Shown piece after piece: positions 20,411 to 31,710 of a DNA stretch of 43,433 nucleotides. The stretch is from the NCBI GenBank assembly GCA_905234505.1, contig CAJOIA010000027.1, positions 1 to 43,433 on the forward strand, written 5' to 3'. This DNA is from an uncultured Selenomonadaceae bacterium (GTDB taxonomy: Bacteria > Bacillota > Negativicutes > Selenomonadales > Selenomonadaceae). The notes below the pieces were generated by a model, which was not told where the DNA came from, did not search any database, and saw nothing but the letters and a program-made list of their open reading frames with translations. The position numbers were made by a program, and so were the translations under genes. Position 1 is the stretch's first letter, and every line of letters starts with the position of its first letter.

Positions 20411-21952
20411 TTTCAAGCTCCCGATAAATAATTTTGATCGCGCCGTTCGACGTAACCGAATTTACAAAGCAATTGAATTTTTCTGCGCGATTTGGATAAT
20501 CCAAATTCTGAGCAAAACCATCCCACCGAGTTTCACGCCGCGCCCTCAAATGCTCAATCAAAACTTTAGCAACCGTCAGCCGCTCGCGCAGCTCATAAAT
20601 TTTCAGCAAATCGTACATATCCGCCGCGTGTAAGCCTTTCGATAAAATCTCTAATCGCTGAATATTTTTCGCCGCCAAATCTAATTGCCGCTCATTGAAT
20701 CGGTAATTCTGCGTCAAGCCGCCCGCGTATTCATCCATCGTCGATTGCATTGCAAATTCCAAATCGTCAACTGCAAAAGCTGATTCATTCGCAAAAAATT
20801 TTTCAAATTCCACAGTGTTAAAATCTTGCTGCACCGGATTTTCAATTTCGCCAATCTGCGCGAGAATTTTTTCAGCGGCAATTTCGGCTTCAGCAAATGC
20901 GCCCGTCACGTATTTTTGAGGACAGCCGCCCGCAACATCGCCAATAGCAAATAAATTTTTCAGAGTGGTTTGCCGGTCGACATTCACCCAATAACCAGCT
21001 GCCGTGTGCCCGCCGATTATGTAAGGCTCAGTGCCGGAAATTTCGACGTTAAACTGGCTCGGCAATTGCTCAGTTTCAATCCACCGCAAAGTCTGAGCAG
21101 GCGACATATTCAAATAAGCATTGAGCAAATCTTTTTCCTGCGCGAAAGTAATTCCAACTGTTTTCAAATAACACGGACCACGCCCCGCAAGATTTTCAGC
21201 CGTCACCGCGTAAACCCTTTCGCTGGTCGTGTTGCCGTAATTTTTTTGGTAAAGTTCACCACACGAATTAATCTGCTCGGCTTTGACGCCCTGCGCGAGT
21301 GTTCCGGTCGGCGAAATTGTATCTTTGCAGCGGAGCGCTATAAACCGCATTTCAAAAGTTGTCATTTCAGCGCCTGCGCGAATGCCCATAGCGTAGCCAG
21401 CGCCAGTGTTAAATGGCGGATACCAAATCTGATGACGTGAACCGCCCGCGTGATTCGGCAAATAAATTCCAGACGCGCCACCAGTTGCTATCAATGTAAT
21501 TTTCGCCGCGAAATTGTAAAAAATCTTTTTGCGAGTGCTGAAACCATACGCACCCAAAATCTTATCGCCGTCGCGCAGAAATTCAGCAACGTTAACGTGA
21601 TTAAAAATCCGTACGCTCGGAAATTTTCTCACCGCGTCAGCCAATATCGGCTTGATATTTTCGCCGTTAATTTTGACATTCCGCCAGCCTCGCATCACGT
21701 AATTGCCATTTTCATCCTTGAGAATAACTAAGCCAAGCTGCTCAATTTTCGCCATCACAGAATTTAATTTTTTCGCCATAGTCAACAGCAAATCACGCCT
21801 GGCTATACCGTGAGCGTCCTTCAGCGCGTATTCAACATAATCTTCGGGCGTATGACCAGAGCCGATATAAGCATTGAGCGCATTGACGCCCGCCGCAAGA
21901 CAGCCGCTCCGCCGCCAATTATCAAAACATCTGCTGAATAATTTTCCATCAT
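20397..21952 (-). pseudogene. aprA: APS reductase alpha subunit (flavoprotein) with N-terminal deletion/frameshift
   Basis: MMENYSADVLIIGGGAA in one frame, then RSGCLAAGVNALNAY...WYPPFNTGAGYAMGIRAGAEMTTFEMRFIALRCKDT.. in another from about 21900 down. Start overlaps the upstream stop as ATGA. Confidence 0.9.
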
Positions 21953-23139
21953 AATTTTTCCTGCACAAATTTTATAAATTCCTGTGTTGCCGCTAAATCT
22001 GCAACTTTCGCTGTGTACATTTGGTTTCCCATTTGCGGGATCATCATTTCCGGCATTCGCTCGCACATCACAATATTTTTTTCGTACCGCGATAAAATTT
22101 CTTCGTGCGAATGTTTGTAATTGTGAATATCTCTGCGCGAAGCATACACGCAATAAAAATGTTTGCCATTATCCGGCAAAATTCTTTTATCAGCAGTAAC
22201 CATATCCGCCCAAATCTGATAAACGTCCGTGGACTGCGCGAAATTAATCATATCGGGCGTATAACCACCGGCGGGGCGCATATTCACTTCCAGCCCAACA
22301 AAATCGCCAATTTCGCCCAAACCTTTCTTTGCTTGCGTTAATCTGAAAAATTCTAAATGCACAAAGCGACTTTTCACGCCAAAAGATTTCGCCGTCGCCC
22401 GCCCAATTTCGCGCAATTTCTCCGGTACATAATCCACAGTGTAATAGGACAAATCCAGCTGTTTCAAAACTATATCCACAATCGACGGCGGCCAAACCGT
22501 CATAGATTCCAAGAGCGGCTCAGATTTGCTATTCAAAATCGCGTCGTACGAGCAAATGTCGCCCGTGATAAATTCTTCCATAACGTGCGGCACTTCAACG
22601 TGATTTGCGAAAAAATTTGCCAAATCGGCGGCGCTGTTAATTTTGAAAGTGTCGGTCGCGCCAACGCCAATATCCGGCTTGATAATCACAGGATAATCCA
22701 CTTCAGCAATAAAATTTTTCGCCGCGTCAAACGTAGTAACTTTTTGAAGGCGCGCAGTTGGAACTTTCGCCAGCTTATAATATTTTTTCATCGCAGATTT
22801 GCTTTTTATGCGGCTGATATTTTCAAATTGCTCGCCGGTCGTGATATGAAAATCCGTGCGCAATTTGGCGTCTTGCTCAAGCCAAAATTCATTGTTCGAT
22901 TCGAGCCAGTCAATTTTGCCGTGCTTAAATTCCAAAAACGCTACCGCTCGAAGCATCGCGTCATAATCTCCAAGATTCGGCAGATAATAATATTCGCTCA
23001 GCGAATTTTTCAGTTCGTCGCGCAGAGTTTCAAATGGTGAATCGCCTATTCCCAAAACATTGACGCCGTTTTTATGCAAACGATCACAAAAATTCCAATA
23101 GTGCTTGGGAAATTGCGGCGAGATAAATACAAAGTTCAT
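21949..23139 (-). CDS. ATP-grasp domain protein of unknown substrate
   Basis: 396-aa intact ORF; DYPVIIKPDIGVGATDTFKI, EEFITGDICSYDAIL, GLEVNMRPAGGYTPDMINFAQ. Confidence 0.85.
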   Translation of the reverse strand: MNFVFISPQFPKHYWNFCDRLHKNGVNVLGIGDSPFETLRDELKNSLSEYYYLPNLGDYDAMLRAVAFLEFKHGKIDWLESNNEFWLEQDAKLRTDFHITTGEQFENISRIKSKSAMKKYYKLAKVPTARLQKVTTFDAAKNFIAEVDYPVIIKPDIGVGATDTFKINSAADLANFFANHVEVPHVMEEFITGDICSYDAILNSKSEPLLESMTVWPPSIVDIVLKQLDLSYYTVDYVPEKLREIGRATAKSFGVKSRFVHLEFFRLTQAKKGLGEIGDFVGLEVNMRPAGGYTPDMINFAQSTDVYQIWADMVTADKRILPDNGKHFYCVYASRRDIHNYKHSHEEILSRYEKNIVMCERMPEMMIPQMGNQMYTAKVADLAATQEFIKFVQEKL

Positions 23140-23882
23140 CTACTGCGCCTCCTTTAAAAATTCCGGCAGAAAATACAAAATCTGCTTCTTCCACCAATAC
23201 CAATCGTGGCAAACGTCATAGCCCCAAAAATCCGTCCACGCTTTAATATTTTTCGCTTTGAAAATTTCGCGCATAATGGCAGTCGTGCGGACGCCTTCCT
23301 CTTCCCAAGCGCCTTGACCTATGCACAAAATAATTTTTCTCGAATTGTAAATCTCAATGTACGGGTGTTGCGGCGAAATGTTTGCAAGAAAATCAGCGGG
23401 CGAATTGTCGTAAAGCGTAGGATTCAGCCAGCCGTCGAAGAAAAATTTTGCATCGTAAACGCCCGACAAAGACAGCATACCGCCGAAAAGTTCAGGGCGG
23501 CGGAAAAAACTATCGCCGAATGTAAACCGCCTAAACTGCAGCCCGCCGCTATCGGTAATCTGCCGGAAGAATTTTTTTCACGAATCAGTGGCAAAATTTC
23601 ATCAATGATATAATCGTAATAACTTTCCTGCCGCGCCGCCCGCCAATCTTTATCGCCATAAATATTCGACCAGGTTTCAATGTCAACCGTATCAACGCAG
23701 AAAAGCTGAATTTGCCCGCGCTCAATAAAATCTTTGAGTGTGTCAATCATTCCAAAATTTTCAAAGTTATCGCTCATGGCGTCCTGCGTCGGGAAAATCA
23801 AAAATGGAACGCCGCCCACGCCATAAATTTTTACATTCATATTTCGCCGCAAATTTTTACTATACCAATACAATTTACACAA
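23140..23882 (-). pseudogene. Putative esterase (alpha/beta hydrolase) split by a 1-nt homopolymer frameshift
   Basis: ORF 23424-23882 (..RLPIAAGCSLGGLHSAIVF) and ORF 23140-23478 (MLSLSGVYDAKFFFDGWLN..) join as ..HSAIVF-FRRPELFGGMLSLSGVYD if one T is added to a T6 run (A6 on plus, about 23514-23519). May be a sequencing error. Confidence 0.75.
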
Positions 23883-23887
23883 CTCCT

Positions 23888-24952
23888 TTAAATGATAACT
23901 GACTCGTTACGTTTCGCCGCATTTTCTATCACGCGCGTTTTATCGCCGTCAAAGCCGTAAATCTTGTGAATAAAAACAAAAGCTTCATCGCCCTCGCGCA
24001 GAGGCGCTTGTTCCAAACCGCGAAATCCGCGCAAAATATGCCCCTTAACTTCAATGTCGATTTGAATTGTGCTTCCGCGAAAATATGTCCCCTGCACGAT
24101 GCCTTTTTCAATAGTCACCGACATTGGCTGAGGCATTTCGTTAATATTGGCGGCAATTTCTAAAAATTCGGGGCGCAAAATTCCTTCGTGCCTCTCGTAA
24201 CTGTCAAAGCCCTTGAAAATCGTATAATCCGGAATTTGCACGCTCTCGCCAATAAATTTTGCCACAAATGGCGTTTTCGGCGATTGATAAATTTCAACCG
24301 GAACGCCCGCCTGCTCAATGCGCCCGTGATTCGTGATAATAATTTCGTCCGCAACTTCAACCGCCTCGTCTTGATCGTGCGTGACGAAAATTGATGTGAT
24401 ACCCAATTTGTGAATTGTATGCTTTAACCAACTGCGCAATTCTTGACGAACTTTGGCGTCAATCGCGGCGAAAGGTTCATCCAGCAGTAAAAGTTCCGGA
24501 TTCGGCGCAAGCGCCCGCGCAAATGCTACGCGCTGACGTTGCCCACCAGAAAGTTGCATCGGATATCGATTAATAAAATCTTTCAAGCCGATAAGTTCAG
24601 CAAGCTCCTCGACGCGCGCTTTAATTTCAGCGGCAGATTTTTTCTGCACCGTCAAGCCAAATGCAATATTGTCAAAAACTGTCATATGCTTAAACAGCGC
24701 GTAACTTTGAAACAGAAAACCAATCCCGCGCTTGCCTGGCGGTAAATCATTAACGCGTTTGCCGCCAATAAAAATACCGCCGCTGTCGGGCGTTTCAAGC
24801 CCCGCTATCATTCGCAAAATCGTAGTCTTGCCGCTGCCCGATGGTCCGAGCAAACCAATCAATTTGCCGCGCTCAACTTCAAAACTCACATTGTCCGACG
24901 CCTTGAAATTCCCGAAATGTTTGTTTATATTTTTAAGTTGAACTTCCAACAT
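23888..24952 (-). CDS. cysA: Sulfate/thiosulfate ABC transporter ATP-binding protein
   Basis: GPSGSGKTTILRMIAGLE, LSGGQRQRVAFARALAPNPELLLLDEPFAAID; 354 aa, full length. Confidence 0.93.
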   Translation of the reverse strand: MLEVQLKNINKHFGNFKASDNVSFEVERGKLIGLLGPSGSGKTTILRMIAGLETPDSGGIFIGGKRVNDLPPGKRGIGFLFQSYALFKHMTVFDNIAFGLTVQKKSAAEIKARVEELAELIGLKDFINRYPMQLSGGQRQRVAFARALAPNPELLLLDEPFAAIDAKVRQELRSWLKHTIHKLGITSIFVTHDQDEAVEVADEIIITNHGRIEQAGVPVEIYQSPKTPFVAKFIGESVQIPDYTIFKGFDSYERHEGILRPEFLEIAANINEMPQPMSVTIEKGIVQGTYFRGSTIQIDIEVKGHILRGFRGLEQAPLREGDEAFVFIHKIYGFDGDKTRVIENAAKRNESVII

Positions 24953-25953
24953 TTAAATCACCTATTTTTGGAACATCAGAATTTTTGTTATCGGTAGGAA
25001 TTTTTTCCTCAACAGGATTCTTATTTGCATTTTCGACGATATTTCTTAAAATCAAAATGATAATCGCCAAAAACACCAGCATTGACGCTACCGCAAAAGC
25101 CGCCGTGAAATTGTATTCGTTGTATAAAATTTCAATGTGCAATGGCAAAGTATTTGTCTTGCCGCGAATGTGTCCAGAAACTACCGATACCGCTCCAAAT
25201 TCGCCTAACGCTCGCGCAGAGCACAAAATTATTCCGTAGCCCAACGCCCATTTGATATTTGGCAAAGTCACCCGCCGAAAAATCGTCCAGCCGCTCGCGC
25301 CCATCGTTGCCGCCGCTTCTTCTTCAGAGCGCCCTTGATTTTCCATTACCGGCACTAATTCGCGCGTTATGAACGGGAACGTCACAAATACCGTCGCCAA
25401 AATTATTCCTGGCACGGCAAACACTATCGCCAAATTATTTTCCTGTAAAATCGGGTACAAACAGCATTATGAAAAATAATCCAGCAACGACCGGCGATAT
25501 TGCGAACGGCAAATCAATTAGCGACCCCAAAAATGTTTTTCCGCGAAAGTCAAATTTCGTTAACAGCCACGCCGAAGCTATTCCAAAAATCGTATTCAGT
25601 ACGACCGCTAAAATCGTTGCTTCAATTGTCAAATACAGCGCCTTCAATGCATATTCGTCGGTTAATGCTTTGAAGTAAAAATCAACGCCCTTAGCCAACG
25701 CCTCCTGCGCGACCAGTAACAGCGGCATTATCATCCCGAATACCGCGTTGATTAAGCTCGCCGCCAATGCGCAGAAAAAACTTACGCCATAAGCATGAAC
25801 ATTTCGCCAATCTGTGACTGCCGCGATAAATTTTTCTAATCCCATTCCGCTCGCGAATAATACAAACGCCGCCAGCGGTATGAATAAAAACAAGCTGACA
25901 AATGTTAAAGTTATTCCCAGCGTCAAACGTCGTCCTGGTATTACGTCAAACAT
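24933..25953 (-). pseudogene. Sulfate ABC permease chimera: CysT N-terminus joined to CysW, then frameshifted within CysW
   Basis: 25953-25435: VIPGRRLTLGITLTFVSLFLFIPLAAFVLFASGMG...YGVSFFCALAASLINAVFGMI (CysT), then MPLLLVAQEALAKGVDFYFKALTD..DLPFAISPVVAGLFFIMLF (CysW). Rest of CysW (PILQENNLAIVFAVPGIILATVFVTFPF..NTLPLHIEILYNEYNFTAAFAVAS) in another frame at 25460-24933. Confidence 0.88.
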
Positions 25954-25963
25954 TTTTAATCAC

Positions 25964-26995
25964 TCATTTTTGATAAATTTGGTCGAAAGTGCCGCCGTCA
26001 GCAAAATGCTTGTCGTGCGCCTTCACCCAACCGCCAAATGCTTCATCAATCGTAAACAAATCCAGCGGCTTGAAAACAGCGCTGTACTTATTCAAAATTT
26101 CTTGATTGCGCGGGCGATAAAAATTCTGCGCGGCAATTTCCTGACCTTCGTCAGAATACAGGTACTTCAAATATTCAGTTGCCAATTCGCGAGTATTTTT
26201 CCGGTCAACGACTTTATCAACAACCGCAACGCTCGGCTCGGCTAAAATGCTCAAGCTCGGTGTTATAATTTCGTAATTGTCGGGGTAGTCTTTCATTGAA
26301 AGTAGCGCTTCATTTTCCCAAGCAATTAAAACGTCACCTTGTCCGCGTTGAACAAAACTTGTCGTGGCAGCGCGTGCGCCGCTGTCCAAGACTACCACAT
26401 TCATATAAAGTTTTTTGACAAAATCTCGAACTTGATTTTCATCGCCGTTGAATTTCCTCCGCGCAAATTCCCAAGCAGCAAGATAATTCCATTGCGCGCC
26501 GCCTGAAGTTTTCGGATTAGGTGTAATTACTGCAACGTCGTCGCGTATCAAATCATCCCAGTCGTGAATATTTTTCGGATTGCCATTGCGAACAAGAAAA
26601 ATTATCGTCGAAGTGTAGGGCGAAGAATTATCGGCAAGTTCATTTTCCCAGCCCGCGTCAATCAGTCCAGCTTTTTGAATTTCCATAATGTCATATGCCA
26701 GCGCCAAAGTTACAACGTCAGCCTCTAGTCCCTCGATAACTGCGCGGGCTTGTTTGCCACTGCCGCCGTGAGATTGCGTCAAAATTATTTCGTTCCTGAC
26801 TAAATCGTTTTCCCAATGAGATTTAAATTTATCATTATACGCAGAATAAAGTTCTCGCGTCGGATCGTATGATACATTTAAAATTTCTTGCTGGAATCGA
26901 GAACTGGAATCATCGCCGCAACCCGTTATTATGCCCGTTGAAAAAATAAATCCCGCCGCTACTATCGCACGAGCAACTTTTGAAAAATTAAACAT
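25964..26995 (-). CDS. sbp: Sulfate ABC transporter substrate-binding lipoprotein
   Basis: Lipobox-like [66 protein letters not shown]. Confidence 0.93.
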   Translation of the reverse strand: MFNFSKVARAIVAAGFIFSTGIITGCGDDSSSRFQQEILNVSYDPTRELYSAYNDKFKSHWENDLVRNEIILTQSHGGSGKQARAVIEGLEADVVTLALAYDIMEIQKAGLIDAGWENELADNSSPYTSTIIFLVRNGNPKNIHDWDDLIRDDVAVITPNPKTSGGAQWNYLAAWEFARRKFNGDENQVRDFVKKLYMNVVVLDSGARAATTSFVQRGQGDVLIAWENEALLSMKDYPDNYEIITPSLSILAEPSVAVVDKVVDRKNTRELATEYLKYLYSDEGQEIAAQNFYRPRNQEILNKYSAVFKPLDLFTIDEAFGGWVKAHDKHFADGGTFDQIYQK

Positions 26996-27017
26996 TTGAA
27001 ATTCCTCCTAAAAATGC

Positions 27018-27054
27018 AAAAAAGCCGTGAACTCAAAAACAAGTCCACAGGCTT
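27018..27054 (-). terminator. Leader hairpin with U-tract (possible attenuator) upstream of sbp
   Basis: Minus strand: AAGCC-T-GTGGACT ... AGTTCAC-GGCTT followed by TTTT; lies between the promoter and the AGGAGG (27004-27009) of sbp. Confidence 0.6.
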
Positions 27055-27099
27055 TCGCTATCGAATCACCATTAAAGTCTTATAAATTATATGCGTCGA

Positions 27100-27128
27100 A
27101 TAATAACCAGTTTATTCAAAGTTGTCAA
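27100..27128 (-). promoter_or_regulatory. Sigma-70-type promoter for the sulfate operon
   Basis: Minus strand: TTGACA (27128-27123), 17-bp spacer, TATTAT (27105-27100). Confidence 0.65.
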
Positions 27129-27197
27129 GTTAAAAAATCTGCCGTATTCATAAGAGTAAATTAATGTTATAATGCACGTTGTAATGTTTTTGACGAG

Positions 27198-28637
27198 GTG
27201 ATTTTAATGTACGTTAAAAAATTTTTTCGAAGAATAATAGCGGTGTCAATGGCAGCAGGAGCGATGATTATTACGCCGCATATTAATGAATTACAATTTA
27301 TGTCAACTGTTCAGGCTGCCGTTCAAACCTATACTGGCATTGGTGAAGCAATAATTGGCGACAGAGATACGATGGAATCGGCAAAAAATTTCGCGAAACA
27401 AGAGGCAATAAGAAACGCGCAGGAGCAGGCTGGTTTTTACTTGGAAAGTTATTCTCACGAAAGAGATTTTGAATTACTGAAAGATGAAATATTAACAATT
27501 ACGAGCGGTACTATTCAAATTCGGGACGTCAAATATGAAGTCAAGGTTTTAGATAACGACGGCGGAATTAAATGTACAGCTACAGTTAAAGCCGCAATAG
27601 ATCCGCATGATATGGAAGAATGGCTCAGCAAAAAAAGCATGGAGCAACGTTTGCAGGTTAATTCACAGTACGATGATTTGAGAAAAATATATAAAGCGCA
27701 AGAAGCGCGCATAAAAAAATTAGAACAACAATTAAAAGCGTCAAAAAAAAATTCAGTTGAAAAACAGAAGCTCAAGGAAGAATACGAAAAGGAAGATAAG
27801 ATTTTAGAGTCCAGCAAAAAAATTGAGGAAGGTTGGCAATCTTGGGGCAGCAATGATTATTCACGAGCGCAGACGCTCTTTTCTGAGGCAACAAAATTGG
27901 ATTCTACCAATGCAAACGCCTATTATGGGCAGGGCGTCGCCTATGAAAATATGAAACAGTACGACAACGCGATAAATTGTTTTAATAAAACTATCGAGTT
28001 AAATCCTAACTTTGCTTATGCTTACAACAGTCGCGGAAAAGCTTATTTCAGTATGCATCAAAACGACAACGCGATAGCCGATTTTACCCGCGCTATTGAG
28101 CTTAATTCTAGTTTTGATAGTGCATATAATAATCGCGGCTATGTTTATAACGAGCTTAAACAATACGTCAAAGCGAGTAACGATTTTTCTGTGGCTCTTC
28201 AAATAAATCCAAATTTCCCAGAGGCGCGCTACAATTTTGCCAAAGCTTACTCCAATTTGCAAGAATACGAAAAGGCGATAATTCATTTTGGCAAATCGAT
28301 TGAGCTTAAGCCGAATTTTGCTGAAGCTTACAATGAACGCGGTTATGCTTATTTCTTCCTGCCAAATTACGAGCAGGCGATTGAAGATTTCAGTAAGGCT
28401 ATAGAACTTAAGCCGAATCTGGCGCAAGCTTATTTTAATCGCGCAGTGGTTTATTTTAAAATAGATAATTTTGAAGCGGCGATTAATGACGCCAGCAAAT
28501 ATATTGACCAGAATCCCACAGACGCAAACGCATATTATACTCGCGCTCTTATCTATCAAAAAATTTTCAAAGGTGAAAAAGCCAGTGCTGATTTTGAAAA
28601 AGCTAAAGAGCTCGGCTTTAAATTCCCAGAAGATTAA
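27198..28637 (+). CDS. Secreted LPP20/FlgT-like plus TPR-repeat protein
   Basis: 479 aa; AKNFAKQEAIRNAQEQAGFYLESYSHE domain, coiled coil, at least six TPR units. Architecture parallels 8452-9477. Confidence 0.75.
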   Translation: MILMYVKKFFRRIIAVSMAAGAMIITPHINELQFMSTVQAAVQTYTGIGEAIIGDRDTMESAKNFAKQEAIRNAQEQAGFYLESYSHERDFELLKDEILTITSGTIQIRDVKYEVKVLDNDGGIKCTATVKAAIDPHDMEEWLSKKSMEQRLQVNSQYDDLRKIYKAQEARIKKLEQQLKASKKNSVEKQKLKEEYEKEDKILESSKKIEEGWQSWGSNDYSRAQTLFSEATKLDSTNANAYYGQGVAYENMKQYDNAINCFNKTIELNPNFAYAYNSRGKAYFSMHQNDNAIADFTRAIELNSSFDSAYNNRGYVYNELKQYVKASNDFSVALQINPNFPEARYNFAKAYSNLQEYEKAIIHFGKSIELKPNFAEAYNERGYAYFFLPNYEQAIEDFSKAIELKPNLAQAYFNRAVVYFKIDNFEAAINDASKYIDQNPTDANAYYTRALIYQKIFKGEKASADFEKAKELGFKFPED

Positions 28638-28650
28638 TCAAAAATTGACC

Positions 28651-28697
28651 AAAAAAAATAGTCGGTTGGCATTTCTGCTAATCGACTTTTTTATTTA
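28651..28697. terminator. Bidirectional intrinsic terminator between convergent genes
   Basis: AAAAAAAAT-AGTCGGTTGGCA-TTTC-TGCTAATCGACT-TTTTTATTT: 12-bp stem (two G.U pairs), poly-A left and poly-T right. Confidence 0.9.
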
Positions 28698-29272
28698 ATA
28701 ATTCTTTTTTCAGTAATGATAATGTCAACCGGCGAATCATGCGGTTCAGTTGGTAAAGTATCAACAATTTGAAAATCATACGCCAGAGCAATTTTTTTAG
28801 CGGCAACTGCGCGAGGTAAAAATTTATCATAATAGCCGCCGCCAAGTCCGAGCCGATTTTTATTCACGTCAAACGCCGCACCAGGCACAATCACGCAATT
28901 AATCTTTTCAGCGTCAACAAATTTTCTCAAACCTTCGCGGACGGTATAAATTCCAAATGCGCCAACTTCAAGCGCGTTAAAATCTGGAACTATCACCGGT
29001 TGCATTTCGCCTTTGCCGGTTATTAACGGTATAGCTAAAATTTTTTTCCGGTTAAAAGCGTCGACGAATATTTTTTTCAGCTGAACTTCTTCCGGCATTG
29101 AAACGTAAGCCATCACAATTTCCGCGCGCTGATAAATTTCTTGTGCTAAAAGTTTTCCCGTGATAACGTCGCTGAATTTTTCGCGCTCAATTTCTGTCAA
29201 AGATTTTCGCCGCGCCCGCATTTCGCGCCGCAATAATTTTTTCCGTTCGAGCATTTTATTTATCCTCAACAA
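28691..29272 (-). CDS. 5-formyltetrahydrofolate cyclo-ligase
   Basis: 193 aa; IVPGAAFDVNKNRLGLGGGYYDKFL motif. Confidence 0.93.
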   Translation of the reverse strand: MLRINKMLERKKLLRREMRARRKSLTEIEREKFSDVITGKLLAQEIYQRAEIVMAYVSMPEEVQLKKIFVDAFNRKKILAIPLITGKGEMQPVIVPDFNALEVGAFGIYTVREGLRKFVDAEKINCVIVPGAAFDVNKNRLGLGGGYYDKFLPRAVAAKKIALAYDFQIVDTLPTEPHDSPVDIIITEKRIIK

Positions 29273-29533
29273 TCGTACTGACTGCCGCGCGCCCCACTTC
29301 GATTATAACATTTTCAGCAATTTGCAATTTAACAATATCTTCGTCGAGGTCTTCAATCGTGCCGTAAATTCCGCCAATCGTAATAATGCGGCTGCCGATA
29401 CGCAGGCGTTTTAACATATTTTCACGCTCTTGACGCGCCTTTTGCTGTGGCTTATAAATTAAAAAATAAAATACGACCAACATAAAAATGATTGGCAACC
29501 AACTCATCATCGCCGCCGCCGATTCATTTTCCA

Positions 29534-29534
<1 letters not shown>
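29256..29534 (-). CDS. yajC: Preprotein translocase subunit YajC
   Basis: PIIFMLVVFYFLIYKPQQKARQERENML; RIGSRIITIGGIYGTI. Confidence 0.94.
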
Positions 29535-31706
<2,172 letters not shown>

Positions 31707-31710
31707 TACC

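Noticed and set aside
22357-23040. 227-aa plus-strand ORF antisense to the ATP-grasp gene
   Set aside because: Overlaps a well-supported gene on the other strand and has low-complexity R/F/N/H-rich composition with no recognisable motif.
18074-27128. Sulfate operon as a classical mobile element
   Set aside because: No integrase, transposase, tRNA or obvious terminal repeats seen; only an atypical insertion point in conserved gene order.
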